Part shown: in pieces, positions 16,383 to 26,350 of the stretch
How the letters are laid out: each line of letters starts with the position of its first letter
How positions within the stretch are numbered: position 1 is the first letter of the stretch
NCBI RefSeq assembly: GCF_018128025.1
Contig: NZ_JAGSCS010000007.1
Span: 62,001-126,000, forward strand
Direction: 5' to 3'
Source of the DNA: Proteiniclasticum sediminis
Lineage (GTDB): Bacteria > Bacillota > Clostridia > Clostridiales > Clostridiaceae
Length of the DNA: 64,000 bases
Notes under the pieces: generated by a model
The model's input: the letters and a program-made list of their open reading frames with translations, nothing else
Told to the model about the DNA's origin: nothing
Databases searched by the model: none
Program-made: the position numbers and the translations under genes

Positions 16383-17108
16383 CCCTCCTTCTTCAACTAT
16401 TAGAGATCCCAGATCCCTTTTTTCATTTCGAAAAGGGAAATTTTTTTTCTTTCGTTCTTCGCCGGTTTCCATGAGTCCTGAGGGGGTGAACCCTCCAGGG
16501 GGTTTTTGGCCATCGGTGCATGGTCATGGGCTGGATTTTGCAGATATCTTCATCATAGGAGCAGAAAGGCACAAGGACAAGGTATTCCCGGATTTTCTTT
16601 CCTTGACGCACAAAGAAGTGCGAAGAGAGAGGGGAGAAGAAAATGCTGCAGATCCGCTGAGGGTGGATAAATATGCATTAATGCAGATATTTTGAATAAT
16701 TATTCAATATGAATACGAATGTATTCATTGAGAGGCTGCTAAATTGTCGGCGAGGAAGAAATAGCCCTTATTGAAGGATTCATGTTTGATTTATGCAGAT
16801 GTGTACCGTGGGCGGACTGAGGTTTGATAAATACATACAATTTGCAGTTATTCAGTTATTTTACTCTCAATTATGCAAGAATATCTTCGTTTTTTGGGTC
16901 TGGACGTTTTACTGCTGGACGACGGAAGTTTGGGAAATAACGAATGATCATCGCGTTTTTCTATTTTTCATTCCGAAGACATTGTTTCGTGAAGCAAAAA
17001 TATTTTGTAAATTAATAACGAATGGTGAACCGATGTCGTTTACATGGGCTGCTAATCCTTAATTATCAACGATTTTTATATTTTTTGTCGTTCATTACAG
17101 GTTTACGA
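16383..17108. other. Long AT-rich intergenic region with several palindromes
   Basis: No supported gene. Between 16674 and 16726 three palindromes follow one another: TGCATTAATGCA (16674-16685), TTGAATAATTATTCAA (16692-16707) and GAATAC-GAAT-GTATTC (16711-16726). An 11-base direct repeat AATAACGAATG occurs near 16935 and again near 17014. These could be regulator sites for the divergent sigma and opp operons. Confidence 0.55.
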
Positions 17109-17136
17109 TTGACAAGGGATCATGGCGATGTATAAT
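17109..17136 (+). promoter_or_regulatory. Promoter of the opp operon
   Basis: TTGACA, 16-base spacer, TATAAT, about 100 bases before oppA. It is the closest match to the vegetative consensus in this region. Confidence 0.7.
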
Positions 17137-17238
17137 TATTAAAAATGCGCAAGCGATGCGGATTGTCAGGAAATCAGGAGAAATCTTGAGAGTTTGACAA
17201 GAAATCAACCTTGTTGTCATCAAAAAGGAGGAAAATCC

Positions 17239-18903
17239 ATGAAAAAGAAAAAGAGAGGTCTGGGATTAGCCCTGGCGCTGGCTTCGATGATGTTCGTCAC
17301 AGCCTGCGGCAGTTCCGGAAGTCCCGCCACCCCTTCCGAGACCCCGACCAATGAGACCCCCTCAGAAGGTGGAGATCAGGTTCTCAAGGTACAGTTCGAT
17401 GTGGAAGTGTCATCCCTGGATCCCCAGATTGCCACGGATGGAACATCCTTTGAACTCATCGCCGCCACCACCGAAGGACTCTACACCGTGGATGCCAAAG
17501 GTTCTCCGGTCCTGGCCATGGCAAAGTCTGTGGACAAGAGCGAAGACGGCCTAACCTATACCTTTACTCTTCGCGATGCCCAGTGGACCGATGGTACACC
17601 GGTCACCGCCGATGATTTTGTTTTTGCCTGGAAACGTCTGGTGGATCCGGCCGTGGCCAGTGAGTATGCCTTCATCATGGAAATTGCCGGGGTGAAGAAC
17701 GCCGCCGCCATCAGTTCGGGAGAAAAGCCCGTGGATGATCTGGGCGTCACGGCCAAGGATGCCAAGACCCTGGTGGTGGAACTGGATGTTCCGGTTCCTT
17801 ACTTTGAATCCCTCATGGCCTTCCCCTCCTTCCTGCCGATGAATGAAGCATTCTTCACCGCAGCGGGAGATAACTATGGAACCTCCCCAGCCACAGTGCT
17901 GGCCAATGGTCCCTTCAAAATCACCGCCTATGAGCCTGCCACCACCTCCATTACCCTGGAAAAGAACGACAAGTACTGGGATGCTTCCGCCGTGAAACTG
18001 GCCGGCATTCAGTATCAGGTCATCAAGGATTCCCAGCAGGCCATGCTGTCTTATCAGAATGGCGATCTGGATGTGGCCACCCTCTCTGGAGAGCAGGTGG
18101 AACAGTTCCAGGCTGATCCGGAATTCAAGAATGTCGTCGCTGGATATCTCTGGTACATTTCCCCCAACCAGAAAGTAGCTGGATTGGAAAATGAGAATCT
18201 GAGAAAAGCCTTGGCTCTTTCCTATGACAAGGAAGCCATTGTGAGCAACATCCTAAAAGACGGCTCCATCGTGGCAAACTTCGCCGTCCCCACCAAGCTG
18301 GCTACAGGTCCCGACGGAAAAGACTTCCGCGAGACCACGGACACCTACCTTCTTACCGACAAAGCCAAGGCTGCGGAGTACTGGAACACCGCCAAGGGTG
18401 AACTGGGCGTCACGGAGCTGACCTATACCATGATCGTGGAAGACACGGAATCGGCCATCAACGTGGCACAGTTCATTCAGTCGGAGATTCAGACCACGCT
18501 CCCCGGCATCACCATCGAAATTCAGACCATGCCAAAGAAAAACCGCGTGGAGAGAATGCAGCAGGGTGACTTTGAACTGGGACTTACCCGATGGGGCCCC
18601 GACTATGCTGACCCCATGACCTACCTTGACATGTGGACCACCGGAAGCCCCAATAACTATGGATTCTGGTCCGATGCTGACTATGATGCCATCATCGAGT
18701 CTGCCAAGAAGGGCGAACTGGCCCTGGATCTGGAAGCTCGCTGGGAAGCCTTGAAGGATGCCGAAAAGATCGTCATGGATGCTGCAGTGATTCTGCCGGT
18801 ATACCAGAAGGGCGATGCGGTGATGATCAAGGATGGCGTGGAAGGCATTGAGTTCCACTCCGTGGGCATCAACCGCGGCTACAAGAACGCCACAAAGAAA
18901 TAG
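17239..18903 (+). CDS. oppA: Oligopeptide ABC transporter substrate-binding lipoprotein
   Basis: 554-aa family 5 solute-binding protein. The N-terminus has a Lys-rich signal, a hydrophobic core and a lipobox ending TAC (FVTACGSSG), so Cys is lipidated, followed by a Pro/Thr/Ser linker. The mature part shows family landmarks: SLDPQIATDGTSFELI, DAQWTDGTPVTADDFVFAWKRLVDP, LRKALALSYDK and RWGPDYADPMTYLDMW. ATG 17239 follows AAAGGAGG. It heads oppABCDF, which imports peptides of several residues for nutrition or signalling. The hairpin between it and oppB probably sets higher expression of the binding protein. Confidence 0.95.
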   Translation: MKKKKRGLGLALALASMMFVTACGSSGSPATPSETPTNETPSEGGDQVLKVQFDVEVSSLDPQIATDGTSFELIAATTEGLYTVDAKGSPVLAMAKSVDKSEDGLTYTFTLRDAQWTDGTPVTADDFVFAWKRLVDPAVASEYAFIMEIAGVKNAAAISSGEKPVDDLGVTAKDAKTLVVELDVPVPYFESLMAFPSFLPMNEAFFTAAGDNYGTSPATVLANGPFKITAYEPATTSITLEKNDKYWDASAVKLAGIQYQVIKDSQQAMLSYQNGDLDVATLSGEQVEQFQADPEFKNVVAGYLWYISPNQKVAGLENENLRKALALSYDKEAIVSNILKDGSIVANFAVPTKLATGPDGKDFRETTDTYLLTDKAKAAEYWNTAKGELGVTELTYTMIVEDTESAINVAQFIQSEIQTTLPGITIEIQTMPKKNRVERMQQGDFELGLTRWGPDYADPMTYLDMWTTGSPNNYGFWSDADYDAIIESAKKGELALDLEARWEALKDAEKIVMDAAVILPVYQKGDAVMIKDGVEGIEFHSVGINRGYKNATKK

Positions 18904-18933
18904 AAGGGTCCTGAATATCTAAAGCAAGAGTAG

Positions 18934-18980
18934 TGACGCTGTTCGATGGTCCTCATCGTGGCAACAGCGTCATTATTCTG
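18934..18980 (+). terminator. Hairpin between oppA and oppB (attenuating)
   Basis: Perfect TGACGCTGTT / AACAGCGTCA arms, then TTATTCTG. Probably a partial terminator or an RNA-stability element. Confidence 0.55.
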
Positions 18981-19016
18981 CTTTATCCCCGACAGGAATC
19001 CTGAAGGAGAATTTCA

Positions 19017-19958
19017 ATGAAAAAATACATTTTGAAACGGATTGGCATATCTGCCCTGACCCTCTTGGTGATTCTCTTCATCCTCTTCATCATGCTGGAG
19101 CTCATGCCCGGATCCCCCTTCAATGATGAGAAGCTCACGGAGGCCCAGCGGGCCATCATTAATGCGAAGTACGGTCTGGACAAGCCCGTCTTCATCCGCT
19201 TCTTCAACTACCTGAAGGCCATGCTCACGGGGGACTTCGGGGTCTCTTACACCATATCGAAGAATACACCCATCTCCACTCTCCTCCAGGCGCGGCTTCC
19301 CTTGTCTCTGCGCATCGGCGGCCAGGCGGTCTTCATTGGGACCATCATCGGGATTATCCTGGGCCTCATTGCCGCGATTAAGCACAATACGATTTTTGAC
19401 ACGCTGACCACGGTTATTTCCGTCATCGGCGTCAGCCTGCCCTCCTATGTTTTCGCCATGGGGCTCATCTATACCCTGGGGTTCAAGCTGAAATGGTTCC
19501 CCCTCCTTTATCAGGCCAAGGCGCCCTTTGAATCCACGGTGCTTCCCACGGTGGCCCTCAGTATGTTCACCATCGCCACAGTGGCCCGGTTCACCCGTAC
19601 GGAAATGCTGGAAGTTCTGGGGACGGACTATATGCTTTTAGCGGAAAGTAAAGGGGTAAGCAACACCCACCTCATCTTCAAGCATGCCCTGCGCAATGCC
19701 CTGATCCCCATTATCACCGTGCTGGCCCCTTTGGTAGTGGGCCTCATGACGGGAAGCCTCGTCATCGAGAAGCTCTTCTCCATCCCGGGTATCGGCAGCC
19801 TCATGGTCACCGCCATCCAGTCCAATGACTACAATGTGATCATCACCTTAGCCTTCATCTACAGCGCCATGTTCATCGGCATCATGCTGGTGGTGGATAT
19901 TCTTTACGGGATCATTGATCCCCGCATCCGTCTGGCAAAGGAGGACAGCCATGAATAA
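19017..19958 (+). CDS. oppB: Oligopeptide ABC transporter permease
   Basis: 313-aa inner permease of the DppB/OppB family. The N-terminus MKKYILKRIGISALTLLVI and the LMPGSPF motif are typical, as is the EAA loop region AESKGVSNTHLIFKHALRNALIPIITVL near residue 205. Six membrane helices are expected. The stop overlaps the oppC start by 8 bases. GAAGGAG precedes the ATG. Confidence 0.95.
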   Translation: MKKYILKRIGISALTLLVILFILFIMLELMPGSPFNDEKLTEAQRAIINAKYGLDKPVFIRFFNYLKAMLTGDFGVSYTISKNTPISTLLQARLPLSLRIGGQAVFIGTIIGIILGLIAAIKHNTIFDTLTTVISVIGVSLPSYVFAMGLIYTLGFKLKWFPLLYQAKAPFESTVLPTVALSMFTIATVARFTRTEMLEVLGTDYMLLAESKGVSNTHLIFKHALRNALIPIITVLAPLVVGLMTGSLVIEKLFSIPGIGSLMVTAIQSNDYNVIITLAFIYSAMFIGIMLVVDILYGIIDPRIRLAKEDSHE

Positions 19959-21000
19959 CGAACAAATGGAATTTAAGCCGGATGATTTTGTGCTGGTGGG
20001 TTCTCTTGGCGATGCCTTCGTGGACGAAAGCTACAAGAAAGAATCCTACTGGAAGGATATCCTCTCCCGCTTCATGAAGAACAAAGGGGCTCTGGTGGGC
20101 CTGATCTTCATCATCCTGGTGGTCATCATGGCCCTAGTGGGACCGGGACTCAATGAGCATACCTATTACTCCCAGATCATCGCCCATCAGAACCTGGCTC
20201 CCCGAATTCCGGGTCTGGAAGATCTGGGGATCTTCAACGGTTCGGAAACCATGAACACCTCCACGGGAACCGTGGTGGTGAACAAATATGTGGTGCCTGG
20301 AAAAGTCACGGGTCTGGAAAAGACCTACTACTGGTTCGGCACCGATGTACTGGGCCGGGACATCTTCACCCGGACCTGGCAGGGAACACGAATTTCCCTC
20401 TACATCGCCCTGGTGGCCGTGATTGTGGACATGCTCTTCGGCATGAGCTACGGTCTGATTTCCGGTTATTTCGGCGGAAAGGTGGACATGGCCATGCAGC
20501 GCTTCTCTGAAGTGCTCAACGGCATTCCCACCCTAGTTCTCGTGACCCTTCTCATCATCGTCATGAAACCGGGGCTTGGCACCATTACCCTGGCGCTGGC
20601 CTTGACGGGCTGGATCGGCATGAGCCGCATTGCCCGGGCCCAGGTGCTGAAGCTCAAGGAGCAGGAGTTCATCCTGGCGTCCAAGACCTTGGGGGCCAAG
20701 GACTTCTTCATCATCTTTAAAGAGATCCTTCCCAATATCTTCGGACAGCTCATCATCATGTCCATGTTTTCTGTGCCCAATGCCATTTTCACCGAGGCCT
20801 TCCTGGCCTTTGTGGGGCTCGGCGTTCCCCAGCCCCAGGCTTCTCTGGGCTCCCTCATCAGTGATGCCTTCAAGTCCTTCACCACCCATCCCTACATGAT
20901 CATCTTCCCCGTCATCGTTCTGGCCGTGATCATGCTAAGCTTCAATCTTTTGGCTGACGGACTCCGGGATGCCTTTGATCCCAAAATGAAAGAAAGGTAG
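19951..21000 (+). CDS. oppC: Oligopeptide ABC transporter permease
   Basis: 349-aa DppC/OppC family permease. A cytoplasmic N-terminus of about 50 residues precedes the first helix (GALVGLIFIILVVIMALVG). A long loop ends in WFGTDVLGRDIFTRTWQGTRISL, a family signature. The EAA loop is ASKTLGAKDFFIIFKEILPNIFGQLI, and GVPQPQASLGSLISDA lies near the end. GGAGG before ATG 19951 decides the start, inside the end of oppB. Confidence 0.95.
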   Translation: MNNEQMEFKPDDFVLVGSLGDAFVDESYKKESYWKDILSRFMKNKGALVGLIFIILVVIMALVGPGLNEHTYYSQIIAHQNLAPRIPGLEDLGIFNGSETMNTSTGTVVVNKYVVPGKVTGLEKTYYWFGTDVLGRDIFTRTWQGTRISLYIALVAVIVDMLFGMSYGLISGYFGGKVDMAMQRFSEVLNGIPTLVLVTLLIIVMKPGLGTITLALALTGWIGMSRIARAQVLKLKEQEFILASKTLGAKDFFIIFKEILPNIFGQLIIMSMFSVPNAIFTEAFLAFVGLGVPQPQASLGSLISDAFKSFTTHPYMIIFPVIVLAVIMLSFNLLADGLRDAFDPKMKER

Positions 21001-21009
21001 GGCGTCGCC

Positions 21010-22086
21010 ATGGAAAAAGAAGTGGTACTGCAGATTGAAAACTTATCCATCACCTTTGAAACTTCCTCCGGGCAGGTGAAAGCCATCCGCGGAGTGGACT
21101 TCACCCTCTACAAGGGGGATACCGTGGCCATTGTGGGCGAGTCCGGCAGCGGAAAGTCAGTCACGGTGAAGGCCATCATGGGCATTCTCTCGGGCAACGA
21201 GACCGTGAACAGCGGCTCCATCGCCTTTACCTACCGAAGGGGAGAAGAAGTGGTCCATGAAGACCTGCTCATGCTCTCCAAAAAGGAGATGCGCCGGCGC
21301 ATCAACGGAAAACGCATTGCCATGGTGTTCCAGGATCCCATGACCTCTCTAAACCCCACCATGTCCATCGGCGCCCAAGTCATGGAGGGCATGACCTATC
21401 ACCTGAAAATGACCAAGGGAGAGGCTCGAGCCAGGGCCATCGAGCTCTTGGAGCTGGTGGGCATCAGCGAACCGGAAAAACGCATGAAGAACTATCCCCA
21501 TCAGCTTTCCGGGGGTATGCGTCAGCGGGTGGTCATCGCCATCGCCTTAGCCTGCAATCCGGAAGTGCTCATCTGCGATGAGCCCACCACGGCGCTGGAT
21601 GTGACCATCCAGGCGAAGATTCTGGAGCTCATCCGGGATATCCAGAAGAAACTGGGGATCTCCGTCATCTACATTACCCACGACCTGGGGGTCGTGGCCA
21701 AGGTGGCCGATTATGTGGCGGTGATGTATGCCGGAAAGTTTGTGGAAAAGGGAACCACGGAGGAGATTTTCTACGATCCCCGTCATCCCTATACCTGGGG
21801 TCTGCTCTCGGCCATGCCCAGCATGGATCAGGCGGAAGGGGAGCTTTACACCATTCCCGGAAGTCCTCCGAATCTCCTGAATCCCGTCACCGGCGATGCC
21901 TTTGCCGTCCGGAACAATTACGCCCTGAATATCGATCACCGCATGGAACCCCCCATGTTCAAGATCACCGACACCCATTACGCCAGCACGTGGCTTCTCC
22001 ACGAAAAGGCGCCCCGGGTGGAGATGCCACTGCAGCTGAAGCAGCGCATCGAGGCCATGAAAAAGGAGGCGAACTTCCATGGATGA
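21010..22086 (+). CDS. oppD: Oligopeptide ABC transporter ATP-binding protein
   Basis: 358-aa ATPase with Walker A GESGSGKS, signature LSGGMRQR, Walker [13 protein letters not shown] and the C-terminal oligopeptide/dipeptide extension after [14 protein letters not shown]. The extension contains GSPPNLLNP, but the usual CxxxxxC iron-sulfur pattern seen in some homologues is not apparent. Its stop overlaps oppF by 8 bases. Works as a heterodimer with OppF. Confidence 0.95.
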   Translation: MEKEVVLQIENLSITFETSSGQVKAIRGVDFTLYKGDTVAIVGESGSGKSVTVKAIMGILSGNETVNSGSIAFTYRRGEEVVHEDLLMLSKKEMRRRINGKRIAMVFQDPMTSLNPTMSIGAQVMEGMTYHLKMTKGEARARAIELLELVGISEPEKRMKNYPHQLSGGMRQRVVIAIALACNPEVLICDEPTTALDVTIQAKILELIRDIQKKLGISVIYITHDLGVVAKVADYVAVMYAGKFVEKGTTEEIFYDPRHPYTWGLLSAMPSMDQAEGELYTIPGSPPNLLNPVTGDAFAVRNNYALNIDHRMEPPMFKITDTHYASTWLLHEKAPRVEMPLQLKQRIEAMKKEANFHG

Positions 22087-23008
22087 CCGAAAACCTCTCC
22101 TTCAGGTGACCCATCTGAAGCAATATTTCCGGATAAACCGGAAGTTCACCGTGAAAGCGGTGGACGATGTTTCCTTTGAAATCTATCCGGGAGAAACCTA
22201 TGGCCTCGTGGGCGAGTCCGGCAGCGGAAAGTCCACCATTGGCCGTTCCCTTATTCGCCTCTACGATCCCACAGAAGGAAAAATCATCTTCAACGGCATG
22301 GATATTTCCGGAAAGCTGAAAAGCGAAGAAAATCGGAAGCTCCGCACCAAGATGCAGATGATCTTCCAGGATCCCATGGCATCGCTGAATCCCCGGAAGA
22401 AGGTCATTGACCTTATCGCTCTGGGGCTCGACATCCATAAAAGCTGCTCCTCGGCGGAGGAGCGGAAGAAACGGGTCTATGAGATTTTGGACATGGTGGG
22501 GCTCTCCCATGAGCATGCCAACCGTTATCCCCATCAGTTCTCCGGGGGCCAGCGTCAGCGAATCGGCATCGCCCGGGCCCTCATCATGAATCCGGACCTT
22601 ATCATCGCCGATGAGGCCATCAGCGCCCTGGATGTGTCCATCCAGGCCCAGGTGGTGAACCTCATGAAGGAGATCCAGCGTAAGACGAACATCGCCTATC
22701 TCTTCATTGCCCATGATCTCTCCATGGTGAAATACATCTCCGACCGTATCGGGGTGCTGCACTTTGGCCATCTGGTGGAGACGGGCACCACGGAGGAGAT
22801 TTTCTCCAATCCCGTGCATCCCTATACCCGATCCCTCATCTCGGCCATTCCCCATCCCAATCCGGCAGCGGAGCGGGAGCGGAAAGCCCTGTCCTATGAC
22901 TATGCCACCAGCGGCATTGATTATCATCAAGGTACCCTCCGAAATGTGGGAGGCACCCACCAGGTCCTGGCCACGGAAGAGGAGCTTCAGGCCTGGACAG
23001 CAAAATAG
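22079..23008 (+). CDS. oppF: Oligopeptide ABC transporter ATP-binding protein
   Basis: 309-aa ATPase with Walker [10 protein letters not shown], signature FSGGQRQR, Walker B LIIADEAISALD and the C-terminal family segment NPVHPYTRSLISAIPHPNP. In Walker B the position after Glu is Ala-Ile where most OppF proteins have Pro-Val; the catalytic Glu is intact. It is the last gene of the opp operon and is followed by a strong terminator. Confidence 0.95.
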   Translation: MDDRKPLLQVTHLKQYFRINRKFTVKAVDDVSFEIYPGETYGLVGESGSGKSTIGRSLIRLYDPTEGKIIFNGMDISGKLKSEENRKLRTKMQMIFQDPMASLNPRKKVIDLIALGLDIHKSCSSAEERKKRVYEILDMVGLSHEHANRYPHQFSGGQRQRIGIARALIMNPDLIIADEAISALDVSIQAQVVNLMKEIQRKTNIAYLFIAHDLSMVKYISDRIGVLHFGHLVETGTTEEIFSNPVHPYTRSLISAIPHPNPAAERERKALSYDYATSGIDYHQGTLRNVGGTHQVLATEEELQAWTAK

Positions 23009-23017
23009 CAACATTTT

Positions 23018-23060
23018 ATCCGCCCAGATTTCCATGGAGAAGTCTGGGCGGATCCTTTTT
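23018..23060 (+). terminator. Terminator of the opp operon
   Basis: ATCCGCCCAGA / TCTGGGCGGAT perfect arms followed by CCTTTTT. Confidence 0.9.
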
Positions 23061-23248
23061 GGGGAAAACTTCGGGGGAAAGTTTGTGAAAAAATGTGGAC
23101 AATTCATGGCCTAAAGCTTAAGCTTTGGTGAAAGATTTCTGATATTCTTCTCAGAATTGTTCCGCTGCCGGGAAAATTTGGTATGCTATTTGTGAAAGTT
23201 AAATCGAGGTTAATTGCGGCGTGGATTAAACCGCAGGAGGTGAGCGGC

Positions 23249-25027
23249 ATGGACCGTCTGACAAAAAAATTATCGGACTCCAAGTGGGCCCTGGCGACAC
23301 TTTTGGGTCTGATTCTCTATGGGAAGTCCCTGTTCCTGCTCTTCACCCTCTATGAGGTGAGTGTTAGGGTGGTTCTCTTAAGTCTTCTCAGCATCGCCCC
23401 CATTGCCCTGGTGGTGTCCTTCATCTTCCTTTTTGCCGGCCGGGGCCGGTGGAAGTATTTCTTCCTGGTCAATGTGTTTTTCTCCGTGCTGTTTTACGCG
23501 GACATGGTCTATTTCAAGGGGCTGAACCAGCTCTTCAGCGTCTATGTCCTCTACATCAAGAACATCAGCTTCGACTTCGGTTCCAGCGCCTCCGGGTACT
23601 TCATGAGCTACGACTTCGTGGTGCTTTTGGATCTGCCGGTGTTTCTCCTCATGCTGCGGAAAAGCCGCATCTATGAAAAGGAGCAGACGCTGAAACCTCA
23701 ATGGGGCGGAGCTCTTCTGCGGCGGACCCGCTTTGCCGTGGCCCTGACCCTCAGCGGACTCCTTATGGCCACCCAGGTCATGGCGGTGAGCGGAGTGGAA
23801 GACATGGAAAACTTCGAAAATCATGCGCTGCTCCTTTCGCCGGTGGGAAACCATCTGGTGAACATGGCCAGCTTCGTGGCGGAAAAAGTCATGAACCTCA
23901 CGGAGGATGACCGAGCAGAAATCAGGGACTGGTTCGAAGCCAATGCGCAAAATCTGACGGCGGATGAAACCCATGCCGAGGACTTTGGCGTCCTTAAAGG
24001 GAAGAATATCGTGGTGCTCCATTTCGAGTCCCTGGAGAACTTTGTCCTCCAGGAAACGGCCGATGGCCAGGAGATCACCCCCAATCTGAACCGGATTCTG
24101 AAGGAGAGCTATTTCTTCTCGGGCGTTCGTGAGCAGGTTCGGGAAGGAACCAGTTCGGATACGGAGCTCATGTTTAACACGGGGCTATATCCCACGCAAA
24201 AAGGCAGCGCCTTCATGAGTTATGCTGAAAATACCTACTTTGCTCTGCCGAAGCTCTTAAAGAGCCAGGGCTATGCCACCATGACCCTCCACGGGGATGA
24301 CGCCAAGTTCTGGAATCGGGATGTCATGTATCCGACGCTGGGGATTGAGCGCTATATCGATGAGTCCCTGTTTGAGGACAAACGCTACAGCGGTTTGGGA
24401 ATCCTCGACGAATCCCTCTTCCAGCAGTCCCTCCTGGAAATCGGACGGACCAAGGAGCCCTTCTACTCCTACATCATGACCGTGACCTCCCATACTCCCT
24501 TCAATCTGGAGGAGGAGTACCGATATCTGGGCCTCCCGGGGGATACCGCTGACGCGGGCTATCTGGAAAGCATTCACTATACGGATTATCATTTCGGCAA
24601 GTTTTATGAGGAGCTAAAGAAAAAGGGACTCCTGGAGAATACAGCCTTCGTCATCTTCGGGGACCATGAAGGGATCCATAAATACCACGAGACCGAGCTT
24701 CCGGAAAATGACAAGAAGATTCCCTTTATCGTTCATGTGCCGGGGATGAAGGGCGAGGAGATTGACCGCATCGGCGGACAGATCGATATGCTACCCACAC
24801 TCCTGTACCTTCTGGGCGAAGAGGAGAGCACCTATGGCGACAAAGTCATGGGCACCAATCTCTTCCATCCGGGAACCGGATCGGTGATTCTGGCCTCTGG
24901 TGAGATCATCGGTGATCCGGAGGATCCCGTGCATCTGCAGCAGGCGGGAATACTCGCCAATAAGATCCTGGCTGGGGACTACTTTAAGCCTCTGGTGGAG
25001 GATGCCTCATCTTCCCTGGACGACTAA
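23249..25027 (+). CDS. LtaS-type sulfatase / phosphoglycerol transferase family protein
   Basis: 592-aa membrane enzyme of the lipoteichoic-acid synthase family. About five helices in residues 15-185 are followed by an extracellular sulfatase-fold domain. Visible site elements are VVLHFESLENF (metal-binding Glu), EGTSSDTELMFN (nucleophile Thr), LHGDDAKFWNRD, TVTSHTPF and VIFGDHEGIHKY. These match the Mn-binding and catalytic residues of LtaS. It would polymerise glycerol phosphate from phosphatidylglycerol, or a related modification; the exact product cannot be told. ATG 23249 follows AGGAGGTGAGCGGC. Monocistronic, with a terminator directly after. Confidence 0.9.
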   Translation: MDRLTKKLSDSKWALATLLGLILYGKSLFLLFTLYEVSVRVVLLSLLSIAPIALVVSFIFLFAGRGRWKYFFLVNVFFSVLFYADMVYFKGLNQLFSVYVLYIKNISFDFGSSASGYFMSYDFVVLLDLPVFLLMLRKSRIYEKEQTLKPQWGGALLRRTRFAVALTLSGLLMATQVMAVSGVEDMENFENHALLLSPVGNHLVNMASFVAEKVMNLTEDDRAEIRDWFEANAQNLTADETHAEDFGVLKGKNIVVLHFESLENFVLQETADGQEITPNLNRILKESYFFSGVREQVREGTSSDTELMFNTGLYPTQKGSAFMSYAENTYFALPKLLKSQGYATMTLHGDDAKFWNRDVMYPTLGIERYIDESLFEDKRYSGLGILDESLFQQSLLEIGRTKEPFYSYIMTVTSHTPFNLEEEYRYLGLPGDTADAGYLESIHYTDYHFGKFYEELKKKGLLENTAFVIFGDHEGIHKYHETELPENDKKIPFIVHVPGMKGEEIDRIGGQIDMLPTLLYLLGEEESTYGDKVMGTNLFHPGTGSVILASGEIIGDPEDPVHLQQAGILANKILAGDYFKPLVEDASSSLDD

Positions 25028-25035
25028 AAAATATT

Positions 25036-25074
25036 GAAGGGCCATCGTTTACGCAACGATGGCCCTTTTTTAGT
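25036..25074. terminator. Bidirectional terminator
   Basis: AGGGCCATCGTT / AACGATGGCCCT stem followed by TTTTTT. It lies between the convergent LtaS-like and XRE regulator genes. Confidence 0.9.
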
Positions 25075-26068
25075 GTTTTGTTTTTTTGCCCTCGATTTCG
25101 CTTTTCACATGGATCAGCGGTGTATCGGGAATGAGGATGTTGTATTTCTGCCTAGTGACTTCCAGGTAGACCTCCAAGAGTTCATCTTGGCCGCTGAGCT
25201 TCAGGAGAAAGAATGCGGCCTGGAGGGAATCCATGTAGTCGGCGTTCTGGAGCATATACTCGGCAATCCCTTTTCGGTAATAAAGAAGATTGAGGGCATA
25301 AGTAGTTTCTTTCTTGCGGCAGTAGTCAATGCCTTCCTGGGCATATCGGATGACCCCCTCATGGTGATCCTGGAGATGGTGGTTGTAGCAGAGATTGGAG
25401 TAGATCTTGATGATGAGAAAATCCACATATTTTCCAGGATTGTTGTCCTTGAGTTTTTCTAGGATAAAGTGGAGGATTTCGTTGCTCAGATCAATCTCAT
25501 TCTTTTCGGCGATGAGGATGCTGATCAGAAGGAGGATGCGCAGTTCGATGTAGGAGTAGTTGAAGCTCTTGTATTTCTTGGTGCTGAAGGTGGGCATGGT
25601 GAGCTTCAGGGCGTCCGTCAGCACATAGCGGGCATCTTCCCGGTCATTGGAGATCCGGGAGTGGTAGAGGGCGCTGCCCCGCATGAGCATGAGGAGCTGG
25701 ATCACCTCCGTGGGGTTCACGATGGCCATGCGCGTACTGTCCGAGAAGTTCTTCCGGATGTCCGCTTCCACGGCTTTCATCTTTCCGGCATCAAAACAGG
25801 TGATGAGATCGTCCAGTTCATCGTGATATTCCGTGAGCAGCTTGTTTGCCCGACAGCTTTTTAAGAGTTCCAACAGATCTTGCTTATAAATGGTGGAGAG
25901 GAGTTCCAGGGTTTCGTACCGGGGGATGACCTCTCCTTTTTCAATGCGCCGGAGGGCATCCACGCTGACGCCGGTGCTGCTTTGAATATCCAGCTGGCTA
26001 AGTCCCACATCTTTTCGAAGATTCTTCATTTTTTCGCCGAACTCCGCCAGATTGTAGCTGATGAACAT
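25070..26068 (-). CDS. XRE-family regulator with TPR-like C-terminal domain (RNPP-type candidate)
   Basis: 332 aa. Residues about 8-65 form an XRE helix-turn-helix (MKNLRKDVGLSQLDIQSSTGVSVDALRRIEKGEVIPRYETLELLS). The remaining 260 residues are alpha-helical with TPR-like rhythm (for example YVDFLIIKIYSNLCYNHHLQDHHEGVIRYAQEGIDYCR). This architecture is that of RNPP regulators (PlcR, Rgg, PrgX), whose helical domain binds a re-imported peptide. A small secreted peptide gene is encoded divergently 372 bases away, and a palindrome lies at its promoter, so the regulator probably controls that gene. ATG 26068 follows AAAGGAGG at 8-base spacing. Pheromone binding is inference from architecture and context. 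Confidence 0.8.
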   Translation of the reverse strand: MFISYNLAEFGEKMKNLRKDVGLSQLDIQSSTGVSVDALRRIEKGEVIPRYETLELLSTIYKQDLLELLKSCRANKLLTEYHDELDDLITCFDAGKMKAVEADIRKNFSDSTRMAIVNPTEVIQLLMLMRGSALYHSRISNDREDARYVLTDALKLTMPTFSTKKYKSFNYSYIELRILLLISILIAEKNEIDLSNEILHFILEKLKDNNPGKYVDFLIIKIYSNLCYNHHLQDHHEGVIRYAQEGIDYCRKKETTYALNLLYYRKGIAEYMLQNADYMDSLQAAFFLLKLSGQDELLEVYLEVTRQKYNILIPDTPLIHVKSEIEGKKTKH

Positions 26069-26350
26069 GGACAAATCCTCCTTTAGTGAAATGCATTACT
26101 ATCTTCTATTTTATCGCAAGATGTGAAAGTTGTATATCGGTGACTCATCATTCTCCCCAGGAAAATGCAATTTTGCGCATCTTCTCCCAGGAGTTCTCCC
26201 TGGGGGAAGAAAGCGGTCCAGGTTCATGAGGAAGCTGTGAAAAAAACGGCAAAATAGCGCTTTTTCCCGCGGTCATCACGGAAAGAAGCCCGAAAACCAT
26301 TGAGGTTCAAGAGAAAAAGCGCGTAGGTTAAAGATGATGTCATTGTCGCA
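26069..26350. other. Intergenic region between divergent regulator and peptide gene
   Basis: Contains the minus-strand regulator promoter region (TAAAAT near the regulator start) and an inverted repeat around 26179-26211 (CCCAGG/CCTGGG core). It also has distant arms GCGCTTTTTC (near 26258) and GAAAAAGCGC (near 26312) that could fold into a long RNA hairpin. No supported gene. Confidence 0.5.

Noticed and set aside
26151-26303. 50-codon minus-strand frame between regulator and peptide gene
   Set aside because: No ribosome binding site. The sequence is not signal-like throughout and overlaps hairpin-forming DNA.
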